Positions 26,224 to 36,116 of a stretch of DNA of 64,000 nt are shown piece after piece; the first letter of the stretch is position 1, and the number at the start of each line of letters is the position of its first letter. The stretch covers positions 1 through 64,000 of the forward strand of contig JAETRD010000017.1 in NCBI GenBank assembly GCA_021770345.1, read 5' to 3'. Made by a program: the position numbers and the translations under genes. The DNA is from Lachnospiraceae bacterium (GTDB taxonomy: Bacteria > Bacillota > Clostridia > Lachnospirales > Lachnospiraceae). The notes below the pieces were generated by a model, which did no database searches, was not told where the DNA came from, and saw nothing but the letters and a program-made list of their open reading frames with translations.

Positions 26224-27357
26224 TTACATCCGAATCATACCCGAGAAATCCTTCATCACCTCCGATATCCGAATCTGCTGCGGGCAGACCTTCTCGCACT
26301 GTCTGCATGCGATACAGTTCGCCGGCCGCTTCTCCTCGGCCATGCTCGCAACCGCCATCGGCGCGATAAAGCCGCCTCCGGTAAGCTTGTGCTCATTATA
26401 CAGCGCAATCAGCTCCGGAATGGGCAGTTCTTTCGCGCAGTGGCTGGTACAGTAATGGCACGCGGTACACGGAACGCCGCTCTTTTTCGTCTCCTCGTCC
26501 GCAAGTTCCAGCAGCGTTTCATACTCACTCTCTGCAAGCGGCTTCTCCCCGGCCCAGATCCCGATATTCTCTCTCAGCTGCTCCATATCGGACATTCCGG
26601 AGAGCACCATCGTCACACCCGGCACGGTCTGCAGGAAGCGGAACGCCCACGCGGGAATACTCTCATCCGGCCGCAGTTCTTTTAATTTTTTCTCCATGTC
26701 CTCTGGCGCCGACGCCAGCTTTCCGCCGCGGAGCGGCTCCATCACCCAGACCGGGATGCCGGCCTTTCGCATCAGCTCCGCCTTTTCTCTGGCATTCTGG
26801 AAATGCCAGTCCATATAATTGATCTGCAGCTGGCAAAACTCCATATGCCTGCCGTAAGCATCGAGAAAGCGTTTTATGACATCCATCCCGCCGTGCGCGG
26901 AAAATCCGAGATGTTTGATGCGCCCAAGCTTTTTCTGCTCCAGCAGATAGTCCATAATCCCGTATTCCGGATTCAGATACTCGTCGATATTCCCCTCGTA
27001 GACATTATGTAACAGGTAAAAATCAAAATACGGCGTCTTGCACTTTACAAGCTGCTCCTCAAAGATTTCCTTTACCTTCGGCATATTTGACGTGTCATAA
27101 CCCGGAAACTTTGTCGCGAGATAAAAGCTCTCCCGCGGATACTTCGACAGGAACTTCCCCGCCGCAAGCTCCGAATTTCCGTTGTGGTAGCCCCATGCCG
27201 TATCAAAATAATTGATGCCGTGCTCATACGCGTAAGCGATCATCTCTTCCGCCACTGCCTCATCCACCACAGCGTCATTGCCGTCGATCACCGGCAGGCG
27301 CATCATACCGAGTCCCAGCCCGGAAAGTTTCAGTCCCTTAAAATCTCTGTATACCAT
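26224..27357 (-). CDS. aldo/keto reductase with C-terminal ferredoxin domain
   Basis: A 377-residue enzyme starting at 27357 after AAAGGAGGT. Residues 1-~270 are the NADPH-type barrel (GLGMMRLPVID, FDTAWGYHNGNSE with the Asp and Tyr, LATKFPG with Lys, HLGFSAHGG, and FLQTVPGVTMVLSGM). The C-terminal part has two iron-sulphur motifs, CTACHYCTSHC and CIACRQCEKVC. This composition is common in anaerobic Clostridia; it suggests electrons pass by ferredoxin, but substrate and donor are not known. The 284 bp between this gene and the nuclease gene hold only short dyads (TGCATA-AA-TGTATGCA and ATGCCT-CAC-AGGCAT) and no gene. Confidence 0.9.
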   Translation of the reverse strand: MVYRDFKGLKLSGLGLGMMRLPVIDGNDAVVDEAVAEEMIAYAYEHGINYFDTAWGYHNGNSELAAGKFLSKYPRESFYLATKFPGYDTSNMPKVKEIFEEQLVKCKTPYFDFYLLHNVYEGNIDEYLNPEYGIMDYLLEQKKLGRIKHLGFSAHGGMDVIKRFLDAYGRHMEFCQLQINYMDWHFQNAREKAELMRKAGIPVWVMEPLRGGKLASAPEDMEKKLKELRPDESIPAWAFRFLQTVPGVTMVLSGMSDMEQLRENIGIWAGEKPLAESEYETLLELADEETKKSGVPCTACHYCTSHCAKELPIPELIALYNEHKLTGGGFIAPMAVASMAEEKRPANCIACRQCEKVCPQQIRISEVMKDFSGMIRM

Positions 27358-27641
27358 GCTTACCTCCTTTGGCCGCCGCAGGCGGCTTTCCGTCTTTCTC
27401 CTGTTCCGAAAAACTCCTTTCCCCGGCGCATCCGAAAATGACATTCCGTCCGCGCCATCGCTCGTATCCAGTATACGTCAAAAGCCACACAAATTTCAAA
27501 TGCATAAATGTATGCACATGCTATGCCTCACAGGCATGGCGGATACTCCGGCCGGCCACCGGCCGCAAGCACATTGTACGCGATTTATACCGACAAAAAT
27601 CCGTTTTGGTTGCACGGAGACGCATAAAATTTTATATCATT

Positions 27642-28406
27642 CTAAAACTCTTTTTTCTGGAAAATAAATACCTTTACTGTTTTCGCATCTTTTTTCTTTT
27701 CTCTTGCAAACGCTTTTTTAAACGCTTCCGGATTTTTTATAATTCTGTTTTTATCCCATACAAAAAAACAGATACGATCTGCGCGATAGTGGAAAGCATC
27801 CGCTCCCAATTCTTCTATCAACTGCTTTTCGCTCATACTTTCACGCGTACATTTTGTTTCAATTATAAGATTATACAAATCCAGATAGATATCAGCCCTC
27901 ATTCCTGCATATCCATTGTCATTATATACCTCCTGCCTGATTGTCGGAAATACAGGCAGCAAAACGGAATACAACATCCTCTGTAAATCATACTCATTGC
28001 CAATCCGAATCGAATTTAACACCTCTCCTGTCAAAGTCCCCCGTTTGTTTACCGGATCTTTATACATTGCCTGATAATACATATAAAAATTTTCCAGAAT
28101 CCTATCTATCAGCAGCTCTCCCTGCTTATCCATTTCGTTTTCAGAAATAATCATTCTTTCTTCCAGTGTCTTTATCGTTTCGCTCAAAGATTTTTTAAGT
28201 GATAATATGGCATCATTTTCAGAATATTCATTATCTACATAATGCATTTTTACACTCACTATCTCCTGTTCCCACTCTGAAAACCCGATTTCTTTCATAC
28301 AAATTCTCACTTTGCTGCACCACAACTGATATCTGTTTTGTAACTCCTGTCTGTCGAAAACTTCCATTAATTTTTTTCCTTCTGAAATCAGAGCCTTTAT
28401 CCCCAT
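27642..28406 (-). CDS. PD-(D/E)XK nuclease-like protein (DpnII/MboI REase type)
   Basis: A 254-residue protein starting at the ATG at 28406, which overlaps the stop of the ATPase gene (ATGGGGATAA) and has GGAAGGAAAGG just before it. The first ~110 residues are helical with coiled-coil character. The C-terminal half fits the restriction-endonuclease fold: E139 in NEYDLQRMLYSVL, D172 in RADIYLDL, and E183-T-K185 in IIETKCTRES, followed by LIEELGADAFHYRADRICFFVWD. This looks like the DpnII/MboI-like nuclease family found next to ATPases in defence islands. There is no methyltransferase nearby. It is clearly AT-richer than its neighbours and is likely acquired by transfer. Confidence 0.72.
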   Translation of the reverse strand: MGIKALISEGKKLMEVFDRQELQNRYQLWCSKVRICMKEIGFSEWEQEIVSVKMHYVDNEYSENDAILSLKKSLSETIKTLEERMIISENEMDKQGELLIDRILENFYMYYQAMYKDPVNKRGTLTGEVLNSIRIGNEYDLQRMLYSVLLPVFPTIRQEVYNDNGYAGMRADIYLDLYNLIIETKCTRESMSEKQLIEELGADAFHYRADRICFFVWDKNRIIKNPEAFKKAFAREKKKDAKTVKVFIFQKKEF

Positions 28407-29581
28407 AGCCTTTCCTTCCCAATTCCCCATCTGATATAAAACAAAAACATATTATCCAATATATAAATCACGTCATCTTTCCATTCCAAAACCTGATAAA
28501 GACTCCCCTGTTGTTCCAACATTTTCTGCCAGTTTTTTAAAGAGTCTTTTACTTTCTGCTGTTTTATCACATAATCATCTGTGGTCTTTTTAATTCTTTC
28601 CATCAGTTCATCAATACTTAACTCTACCAAAGGAGGATTGTCCGCCAATATTTTTAGAATCAAACCATAAATGTCCTTCTGACTTCCGTCATAAAGCGTA
28701 TATTTCAATCTTTGCTGCCCGCGGGTAGGTGGTCCTGCCTTTAATACACGCACAACATCAGCATACGGAAGATTCATGCAGGTGAATCGACAGCTTTCTT
28801 CTATAACAGCCTCCGTAATTTCTTCTGTTGTTCCAGGCAAAAGACCGATATTAAGACAAATTGACTGCATTAATTGCGGCGAATGTATACTCTCCTCTGC
28901 CATTTTAGCCATCAGTCTTTCCTCTACTGTCATATTCAACTCTGAAAATCCCTTATTTGCAATTCGAACCAATTCTTCTCTTTTCCACGGCTCTATTTCT
29001 ATAATCGATATTCTTCCCGTCAAATCCGGGTTTAAGCGAATGGCATCATCCGAACGATATGGCAGAGATATAACCACTGCTTTAAATCCCGAACGTATCA
29101 CTTCCTTCAGCTGGCATGCAATATCATATTGGATTTCCAGCGGCGCATAATGAAAATCATCTAAAACAAGAATCTTTTTTTGCTCATTAAAATACCGGAT
29201 CACTCTGTCTTTCGCGGCAAAATAATCTTTTGTAACAATTGTAGATCTATATTCACTGTCGGAGATATCTGTCGTCTCCTGACTAATTCTTGCCGTCATG
29301 GAAATACCTGTCTTTTTTCCGATTCCGGTCCAAAAATCATGTTCTTTTGAAAAATCGTTTCCTGACATAGAAACCATATGTTCTCTTCCGATTACATTTT
29401 CACATAATACGGTTTTTCCAATTTTGGAAGGTCCCACAATATAGGTCAAATATCCCTCTATCGAAAGGCTCTGTTTTAAACGCTCTTCATAAGTATACCT
29501 TGTTCCGCTTGAACTCCTTGACACATAGGTCCGCTGCGGATAAGTACCCGGTTTAAAAATATCAGAAAAGCTTTTATCCAT
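28397..29581 (-). CDS. P-loop ATPase paired with the nuclease (AAA/STAND-like)
   Basis: A 394-residue ATPase. Walker A is GPSKIGKT (residues 50-57) and Walker B KILVLDDFH (136-144), then a sensor-like strand AVVISLPYRSDDA and a lid, LTGRISIIEIEPWKREEL. The C-terminal ~130 residues are probably helical or winged-helix and do not match a family I can name. No membrane segment. It is cotranscribed with the nuclease (10-bp overlap), so the ATPase could be a sensor or remodeller that licenses the nuclease. AAAGGGAGTGTTATT precedes the ATG. Codon and base use are AT-rich like the nuclease. I did not recognise a named defence system. Confidence 0.7.
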   Translation of the reverse strand: MDKSFSDIFKPGTYPQRTYVSRSSSGTRYTYEERLKQSLSIEGYLTYIVGPSKIGKTVLCENVIGREHMVSMSGNDFSKEHDFWTGIGKKTGISMTARISQETTDISDSEYRSTIVTKDYFAAKDRVIRYFNEQKKILVLDDFHYAPLEIQYDIACQLKEVIRSGFKAVVISLPYRSDDAIRLNPDLTGRISIIEIEPWKREELVRIANKGFSELNMTVEERLMAKMAEESIHSPQLMQSICLNIGLLPGTTEEITEAVIEESCRFTCMNLPYADVVRVLKAGPPTRGQQRLKYTLYDGSQKDIYGLILKILADNPPLVELSIDELMERIKKTTDDYVIKQQKVKDSLKNWQKMLEQQGSLYQVLEWKDDVIYILDNMFLFYIRWGIGKERLWG

Positions 29582-29722
29582 AATAACACTCCCTTTTATC
29601 AGCTTATATATCTAAATATATCATATTTATCCCCCTTTTCATACCTTTATACATTATTTTGCGAAAAAATATGTAAAAGAAAACCTGCACTGTACGAAAC
29701 CGCGCAGAATTTTTCCGGCGCA

Positions 29723-30955
29723 TCAGCCCAGCAGCCCCACCGTCACATCGTTGACATTCGTGCCCGTCGCGCCGGTCTTTATCAGGCCGCCCGTCTTCTC
29801 CAGTGCATGGTAGGCGTCGTTTTCTTTCAAAACCGCGTCTACGGAAAGGCCGCATTCCGCGAGCGCCCCGCATGTGTCCCCGTCCGCATAGCCGCCCGCC
29901 GCATCCGTCGGGCCGTCCGTCCCGTCGCTTCCGACGCTGATGAGCGCGGCGTTCGAAAGCCCGGCAAGCCCCGGAGCGGCAGCAAGCGCAAGCTCCTGAT
30001 TGCGCCCGCCGAGCCCGTTTCCGGTCAGGTGCACCACCGTCTCGCCGCCGGCCAGAAACGCCAGCTTACGGCCCTCCCCGGCATGCGTGTGCAGCACGGA
30101 AGCCAAAAAACGCCCCGCCTCCCTCGCCTCGCAGTCAAGCCCGTCGGAAAGCAGCACCGTCTCGTACCCCAGCCGCCTGCACTCTGCCGCGGCCGCGCGG
30201 CACAGTTCGCGGACGCTTCCGATCACCCGGACATGCACATTTTCCGCTTCTTTCGGCAGCTCCCGCGCCAGGCAGTCCCGCGCGTCCTCCCCGAGCCGCA
30301 GCCCGTATTTTCTCACAATTTCCGCCGCCTGCGCACAGGTGGAGGAATCCTTTGTGACGGGGCCGGAGGCAATCATGTCTAACGGGTCTCCCACGATATC
30401 CGACAGAATAACCGCCTCCACCCGGGCCGGCGCGCAGTGAGCCGCAAAACGCCCGCCTTTTACCGCAGACAGCCGCTTGCGGATCGTGTTTGTCTCGACG
30501 ATATCCGCCCCGCAGGCCAAAAGCTGTCCCGTGATATCGCGCAGATCTTCCGCCGGAATCAAAGGCTGCTCAAACAGCGCGCTCCCGCCGCCCGAAAGGA
30601 GAAACAGTACCGTGTCCGAAGGGCGCAGGTTTTCCGTCAGCGCAAGCGCCTCTGCCGTAGCCCGAAATCCGTTCTCATCCGGGACCGGATGCCCCGCCTC
30701 ATAACACCGGATGCCGTCAGGCGCTCCCTTCGCATGCCCGTATTTCGTGATGATGATGCCTTCCTCCACAGGCGACTTTACCACCGCAAGCGCCGCATCC
30801 GCCATTCTCCAGGCGGCCTTTCCGACCGCGATCAAAAACAGCCTGCCCGGGCATTCAAAATCCGCGAGCGCACGCCCCACCGCCTCATCGGGCCTTGCGG
30901 CGGCAATGGCAGCCCGCACAATCGTTTCCGCATCTTTCCGCAGCGTCTGATTCAT
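29723..30955 (-). CDS. glycerate 2-kinase, type II (MOFRL family)
   Basis: A 410-residue kinase from the ATG at 30955 (AAAAGGAGGAAATC upstream). The N-terminal glycerate-kinase domain includes LIAVGKAAWRMADAA, YEAGHPVPDENG and LFLLSGGGSALFEQP; the C-terminal MOFRL part has AFLAGGETVVHLTGNGLGGRNQELAL, shortened in its middle, and DGTDGPTDAAGGYAD. It would phosphorylate D-glycerate to 2-phosphoglycerate. It follows the beta-glucuronidase gene by 93 bp on the same strand, so it may be used in oxidising the released uronate via tartronate semialdehyde, but that chain is not shown here. Confidence 0.9.
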   Translation of the reverse strand: MNQTLRKDAETIVRAAIAAARPDEAVGRALADFECPGRLFLIAVGKAAWRMADAALAVVKSPVEEGIIITKYGHAKGAPDGIRCYEAGHPVPDENGFRATAEALALTENLRPSDTVLFLLSGGGSALFEQPLIPAEDLRDITGQLLACGADIVETNTIRKRLSAVKGGRFAAHCAPARVEAVILSDIVGDPLDMIASGPVTKDSSTCAQAAEIVRKYGLRLGEDARDCLARELPKEAENVHVRVIGSVRELCRAAAAECRRLGYETVLLSDGLDCEAREAGRFLASVLHTHAGEGRKLAFLAGGETVVHLTGNGLGGRNQELALAAAPGLAGLSNAALISVGSDGTDGPTDAAGGYADGDTCGALAECGLSVDAVLKENDAYHALEKTGGLIKTGATGTNVNDVTVGLLG

Positions 30956-31048
30956 GATTTCCTCCTTTTCACAAAGCGGGCCTGCCGTCTGCTGCGGCAG
31001 TCCCTTCCCCATTATACCAGCTATTTCTCATTGCGTGCGTTTTTTCTA

Positions 31049-32887
31049 TCAGTCTTTCAGCCCCGTCCAGCGCTCACGCAGATACCACACCGCCTTTTTC
31101 GGCCTGCGGTCCCTCGTAAACACGCCCTTTTTATTGCCCTGCACGCGCTTACTATTTTCCGCGGTCGCAAAATCCGCAAAGTTCCACACATGTTCGCCGC
31201 AGACATACGCCTTTGTGTCAAATAGCTCGCAGTATGCCCGGATAAACTGTTCCTGATACTCTTCGCTGAACAGATCACCTGTGACATCGTGCAGTCCCGC
31301 GACGGCGTCCGCGCCGAACTCGCCGAACACAATCGGTTTGTCCGGATATTTCCGGTGGAAGCGCTCAAGCTCATCCGCAAGCAGCGCAGACGCGCCGCGC
31401 AGATTTCCCTCCGTGTCGTACCAGCCGTTATAGCGGTTAATCATCAGAAAGTCGCAGAGTTCCGACACCTTGCAGCTCTCAGGCGTCGCGCCGCCGTAAG
31501 TCACCACCGTGAGCGGACGATGCTGCGGGTCCGTCTTTCTCGCAAGCGCAAAAAGCGGCTCAAAATATTCCTTCGCCCCCTCCTCCTCGCTCGCCGGCTC
31601 ATTTGCAAGCGAAAACGCAATCACACACGGATGATTTTTGTCCCGCGCGATCAGCTCGCGCAGTACCTGCGCGTGATGCTCTGCGGTCTTTAACGTGGTC
31701 CACGTCCCGTGCGGGACGCCGCCCAAAAGCCCCGTTGCCGTAAAGCCGGTGTGAAGTCCGACCGCCGGGACCTCGTCAATCACAAGAATCCCTTCCCTGT
31801 CGCACAGGCGCATCATCTCTTCGCTGTACGGATAGTGGCTCGTGCGAAACGAATTTGCGCCCATCCACTTCATCAGGCCGATATCCTTCACATTGTAGGC
31901 CTCGCAAAAGCCCCTTCCATGGACCGCGGCGTCCTCATGCTTTCCAAACCCTTTCAGATAGACCGGCGCTCCGTTGAGCCACAGCCCTCCGTCTCTGACG
32001 CGAAACTCCCGAAACCCGAACTCCTCCGTATAGACATCCCGCATCTCCTCTCTCCCGCGCCCGGTAAGCGTCACGCGCAGTCGGTACAGATAAGGGTCGT
32101 CTGTGTTCCAGAGACGACAGCTTTCGATCTTCCCGCTGCCCTGGCAGCCGCTGCCACGAAAGAGCACCGTATCGTCCCCGCCGCCCGCGAGCACCTCCAC
32201 GGACACCTCTGTTTCCGTCTCCGCCGTCCCGCCGCAGCTTATCTCATACGAAAACACGCCGTCCGTCCCGCCTGTGACTACAATGTCACGGAGATAGGTC
32301 TCCGGCGTCGTGTAGAGTACGACCGGGCGCATGATGCCGCTATAATTATAGAAGTCAAAATTCGGAAGATTTTCAAGCGACTCCTCCAGTCCCGGAAATT
32401 GCCGCCGCACAAGCCTCCCGCACGGGAGTGTGCTCTCATCCACCACATTGTCCGCCAGAACGGTAATCCGGTTCTCCCCGGCCCGCACAAAGCTCCCGAT
32501 TTCGATTTCAAACGGCAGAAAGCCCCCTTTGTGCTCCGCTGCAAAGCTTCCGTTTACATACACCTTCGCGCGGTGCGTCACACTGCCGAAGCGAAGGAGC
32601 AGACGCCCTAAAAGAAGCGCCGCAGGCAGCTGCACCGTCCTCTCATAAACCATTCCACCGACATGATCCCGAAAGCTGCGCCCCTCATAGATATCATTGT
32701 AAGAGCAGGGCACGGGCATCAAAACAACAGACTGCTCCCTACGGGGACAGTCCTTTTGTTCTACAACAGCCTCCCCGGTAAGCGGCTGCGCCGCGTCATA
32801 CACCTCGTCCGCCGCAAGCAGCTTAAACTTCCATATACCGTCTAACGAGCAGACCACTCTGCTCTCAGTCATTTTGGGATAAAGCAT
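31049..32887 (-). CDS. uidA: beta-glucuronidase (GH2)
   Basis: A 612-residue glycoside hydrolase from the ATG at 32887 (AAGGAGGAAAAGA). It has the sugar-binding jelly roll, an immunoglobulin-like domain and a TIM barrel. Acid/base Glu430 is in SLANEP, nucleophile Glu523 in FGEFGADAVAGLHD. The loop GNKKG (Asn585, Lys587) is the NxK motif that reads the carboxylate of glucuronic acid and separates true glucuronidases from beta-galactosidases. The active-site entrance loop after AVGL is about four residues shorter than in E. coli, so the Loop-1 class is uncertain. It sits at the end of the YesMN-ABC locus, which would import its substrates. Confidence 0.93.
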   Translation of the reverse strand: MLYPKMTESRVVCSLDGIWKFKLLAADEVYDAAQPLTGEAVVEQKDCPRREQSVVLMPVPCSYNDIYEGRSFRDHVGGMVYERTVQLPAALLLGRLLLRFGSVTHRAKVYVNGSFAAEHKGGFLPFEIEIGSFVRAGENRITVLADNVVDESTLPCGRLVRRQFPGLEESLENLPNFDFYNYSGIMRPVVLYTTPETYLRDIVVTGGTDGVFSYEISCGGTAETETEVSVEVLAGGGDDTVLFRGSGCQGSGKIESCRLWNTDDPYLYRLRVTLTGRGREEMRDVYTEEFGFREFRVRDGGLWLNGAPVYLKGFGKHEDAAVHGRGFCEAYNVKDIGLMKWMGANSFRTSHYPYSEEMMRLCDREGILVIDEVPAVGLHTGFTATGLLGGVPHGTWTTLKTAEHHAQVLRELIARDKNHPCVIAFSLANEPASEEEGAKEYFEPLFALARKTDPQHRPLTVVTYGGATPESCKVSELCDFLMINRYNGWYDTEGNLRGASALLADELERFHRKYPDKPIVFGEFGADAVAGLHDVTGDLFSEEYQEQFIRAYCELFDTKAYVCGEHVWNFADFATAENSKRVQGNKKGVFTRDRRPKKAVWYLRERWTGLKD

Positions 32888-32909
32888 TCTTTTCCTCCTT
32901 ATGCACACA

Positions 32910-33737
32910 TCAGCCCTTGACGCCGCCCGCCGTAATACCTTCCACAAACCATTTCTGGCACAGGATAAAGATCACGAGCACCGGTATCAAAGACAGCACG
33001 GACGCCGCCATGATCAGCGCATATTCCGCCCCGTACTGCGTGATAAACATCCGGATACCGAGCTGAATCGTCTTTAACTCGGTACTGTTTAGGTAAATCA
33101 ACGGCCCCATAAAATCGTTCCAGATATTCACAAACGTAAAAATCACCAGCGTCGCAATGCCCGGCTTTGCCAGAGGCAGCGCAATCCGAAAAAAGATGCC
33201 GTACTCCGTCAGGCCGTCAATCCGCGCCGCCTCCAAAAGCTCGGTCGGGATACTCATCATAAACTGCCGCATCAAAAACACGCCGAACGCGGAAAACGCC
33301 TGCATCAGAATCAGCCCGAGATGCGAGTTGGTGAGGCCGAGCTTTCCCATCAGCGCAAACTGCGGCACCATATACACCTGCCACGGAACCGCAATCGTCG
33401 TCACATAGACGACAAACAACAGGTCGCGTCCCTTAAAATTTACCTTCGCGAAGCCGTACGCGGCAAAACAGCTGGTAAACACCTGGATCAGCGTCGTAAT
33501 CACCGTAAGTTTCGTCGTATTTTTAAAGAACGTCATAAGCGGTATTTTTTCCCATATCAATTTGTAATTCTCAAAATGCCACTCCCGCGGCAGAAGCCGC
33601 ATCGGCAGTGAAAATACCTCGTTATTGCTCTTAAATGAAGCAAACACCATCCATGCAAATGGCATCAGCATCAGCGCTGCAAGCAGAGTGAGTACTGTAT
33701 AGATGATGATTTTGTTTCTCGTTTTTCCCGTCTCCAT
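32910..33737 (-). CDS. carbohydrate ABC transporter permease, MalG type
   Basis: A 275-residue inner permease starting at 33737 after GTAGGAGGAGACTT. Six membrane helices are expected (first at ~10-30). The EAA loop contacting the ATPase reads ELLEAARIDGLTEYGIFFRIALPLAKPGI, shortened. The gene is 22 bp upstream of uidA and 10 bp downstream of its partner. No ATP-binding gene is present in the locus, so a shared MsmK-type ATPase must act. Confidence 0.92.
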   Translation of the reverse strand: METGKTRNKIIIYTVLTLLAALMLMPFAWMVFASFKSNNEVFSLPMRLLPREWHFENYKLIWEKIPLMTFFKNTTKLTVITTLIQVFTSCFAAYGFAKVNFKGRDLLFVVYVTTIAVPWQVYMVPQFALMGKLGLTNSHLGLILMQAFSAFGVFLMRQFMMSIPTELLEAARIDGLTEYGIFFRIALPLAKPGIATLVIFTFVNIWNDFMGPLIYLNSTELKTIQLGIRMFITQYGAEYALIMAASVLSLIPVLVIFILCQKWFVEGITAGGVKG

Positions 33738-33747
33738 AAGTCTCCTC

Positions 33748-34641
33748 CTACACAAAATCGGTAAATTTCTTTTCGCCGCGCATCTGAACCAGCGTGATAA
33801 TCAGGACAATCGCAAACAGCACAAGCGCGCTCGCGCTCGCATACCCGAATTTGTAATCCACAAACGCCGCGTTATAGATATGGTTGACCAGAACGTTCGT
33901 CGACCTTCCGGGACCTCCGCCCGTCATCACATAAATCAGATCGAACACCTTAAAGCACTGAATCGTCAGCATAATCACCACAAAAAACGTGGTCGGCGTG
34001 AGCATCGGTATCGTGATATAGCGAATCTTTTTCCAGCCCGTCGCCCCGTCAATCCCGGCCGCCTCATACAGATCTTTCGATATTCCCTGAAGCGCCGCCA
34101 GGTAGACGACCATATAATACCCCATATATTTCCAGACACTGACAATGATAATCACCCACATCGCCCAGTCCGTCGACGCGCACCATTTCGGCGGATTCTC
34201 AATGCCGATAAAACGGAGCAGTTCGTTAATCGGCCCAAACTCCGGCTGAAAAAGCATGTTCCACACCGCACCCACGGCGACGAGGGACGCCACATACGGG
34301 AAAAAAAACGCGGTCCGATACACCACGATACCCTTGATCTTTGAATTTAACAGAATCGCCACGGCAAGCGCCGCCACCAGCGTCAGCGGTACCGTAAACA
34401 CGGCGTACCACAGTGTATTTTTCAGTGATATCTGAAACGTGCTGTCGCCGAACAGTTTCACGAAGTTCTTAAGCCCCACAAACTTCATCGGCACATCGGA
34501 GCCGTCCCACTCCATCACACTCAGCACAAACGAAAAACACACCGGCAGAAAAATAAAGACAAAATATCCGATAAAATTGGGAACGACAAATGAATACCCG
34601 ATGAGATTCGTCCGGATGGCTCTCTTCCTCTTACTCGTCAT
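33748..34641 (-). CDS. carbohydrate ABC transporter permease, MalF type
   Basis: A 297-residue permease with six helices (VVPNFIGYFVFIFLPVCFSFVLSV is the first, shortened). The EAA motif is KDLYEAAGIDGATGWKKI. Between the substrate-binding lipoprotein and the MalG-type permease, all on one transcript. GAAAGGAGTTTC precedes the ATG. Confidence 0.92.
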   Translation of the reverse strand: MTSKRKRAIRTNLIGYSFVVPNFIGYFVFIFLPVCFSFVLSVMEWDGSDVPMKFVGLKNFVKLFGDSTFQISLKNTLWYAVFTVPLTLVAALAVAILLNSKIKGIVVYRTAFFFPYVASLVAVGAVWNMLFQPEFGPINELLRFIGIENPPKWCASTDWAMWVIIIVSVWKYMGYYMVVYLAALQGISKDLYEAAGIDGATGWKKIRYITIPMLTPTTFFVVIMLTIQCFKVFDLIYVMTGGGPGRSTNVLVNHIYNAAFVDYKFGYASASALVLFAIVLIITLVQMRGEKKFTDFV

Positions 34642-34728
34642 AATCGAAACTCCTTTCCAAAAAAGCTTACAGAAAGGGCGTCCGCAGGTCCCATATTCCG
34701 CCGCGGACGCCCCACATTTTTCTGTTCT

Positions 34729-36087
34729 TTACTCTTCTCTTGCCTCTGCCGCTCTCTCATTCATATTCGCGATTCCGGTCTCGATATCTTCTTCCCCGAT
34801 CATAATCATGTCGTGTTCTTCCTCGATCACCTTGCGCACGGCCGCCATCTTTGCGTCTAACGGGCGGTCAAGCACCAGGCTCTTCACCTCGAGCGCCGTC
34901 TTTCCGTCCTCCGGAAAGCCCTCGATCGACGCGAGCTTATCAATGACGGTATCGGAAGAAACCGCCGGGAACACGCTGTTGTCCGCAAGAATCTCCGCGC
35001 CTGCCTCGCTGGTCGCAAACTTTACAAACTCCCATGCCAGATCTGGCACATCCGTCTTTGCATTGATCGCGATCGGCGTCACGGAACCGACCGTGCTGCC
35101 TGCCTCCACGCCTTCCGGATGCGGAATCTTTGTCACGCCCCAGTTAAAATCGATTTTACCGTCTGCCTTATCCTGAATCAGTGTGGCGATAAACCAGCTT
35201 CCCATCGGAAGCATCGCGCACTGCTGCTGCTCAAACACGCTGCTGTAATGGATATTTCCGGTTTTTAAGTTCGCATAGCTCTGAACGATGCCGTTATCCT
35301 GCATCCGCAATGCCTGCTCATACCAGGGCGCCAAAAAGCCGTAATCCTCGCTCATCAGCGTGTTGGCTCCGTCCTGTACGGCCCAGTTAGACACAAACGC
35401 CATCCATGTATGATTGTGGCTTCCGTATACCTTCTCGCTTCCCTCGCCGCTCGTCATCTGCTCTGCAAGCGCCTCAAACTCATCCCAGGTCATATCGTCG
35501 GACGGGTATGCGACTCCCGCCGCGTCAAACAAATCCTTATTGTAAAACAGCACATACCAGTCGCGCCGGAACGGAAGCGTATACTGCTCGCCGTCTAACT
35601 GGAGCTGCTCCGCCGCTCCGTCGTAGATGGAGAGATCCAGGCTGTCGCCTGCGATAAAGGAATCAAGACTTAAAATCTGCCCCTTCTCTTTCATCGTCAC
35701 CTGCGTCTCCGCATCTTTTACCATAATCACGTCCGGATCACTGTCTCCGCCCGCTAACATTACGGTCAGCTTATTATTGTATTCATCCGCCTGCGTGTCA
35801 ATCAGCTCTACCTCGACCCCCGGATTCTGCGCCACAAATGCATCCGCGATTGCCTGAAACTGCGGGGACACCGCATTATCCCACACAGAGACAGTCAGCT
35901 TCGTGCTCTCGCCGCCCGTCGCGCTTCCCGCATCAGACTGCTGGGTGCTCTGTACTTCCCCCGCACCTGACTCCTGATTGTCACCTGCCGCAGGCTTCGT
36001 GTCTCCACCAGAATTTCCGCAGCCCGCAAGGCTGCCTGCCACTGTCAGCGCTGCGAGTGCAGCCGCCGTCACTTTTTTCAATTTCAT
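34729..36087 (-). CDS. sugar ABC transporter substrate-binding lipoprotein
   Basis: A 452-residue lipoprotein with signal peptide and lipobox LAGC (Cys23), a Ser/Gly/Asp-rich linker (~25-62), then a type I periplasmic-binding-protein fold of the family used for oligosaccharides (KLTVSVWDNAVSPQFQAIADAF, VMLAGGDSDPDVIMVKDAET, YALPFR equivalent YTLPFRRDWYVLFYN). Its operon neighbours are two permeases and uidA, so it probably binds a glucuronide or glucuronan fragment. AAGGAGGG precedes the start. Promoter region lies upstream at ~36117-36145. Confidence 0.92.
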   Translation of the reverse strand: MKLKKVTAAALAALTVAGSLAGCGNSGGDTKPAAGDNQESGAGEVQSTQQSDAGSATGGESTKLTVSVWDNAVSPQFQAIADAFVAQNPGVEVELIDTQADEYNNKLTVMLAGGDSDPDVIMVKDAETQVTMKEKGQILSLDSFIAGDSLDLSIYDGAAEQLQLDGEQYTLPFRRDWYVLFYNKDLFDAAGVAYPSDDMTWDEFEALAEQMTSGEGSEKVYGSHNHTWMAFVSNWAVQDGANTLMSEDYGFLAPWYEQALRMQDNGIVQSYANLKTGNIHYSSVFEQQQCAMLPMGSWFIATLIQDKADGKIDFNWGVTKIPHPEGVEAGSTVGSVTPIAINAKTDVPDLAWEFVKFATSEAGAEILADNSVFPAVSSDTVIDKLASIEGFPEDGKTALEVKSLVLDRPLDAKMAAVRKVIEEEHDMIMIGEEDIETGIANMNERAAEAREE

Positions 36088-36116
36088 ATCGAACCCTCCT
36101 TGTTCTTGATAACCAT

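Noticed and set aside
29604-29650. Tiny leader peptide MIYLDI before the ATPase gene
   Set aside because: Six codons after a purine-rich stretch in AT-rich DNA; not supported beyond chance.
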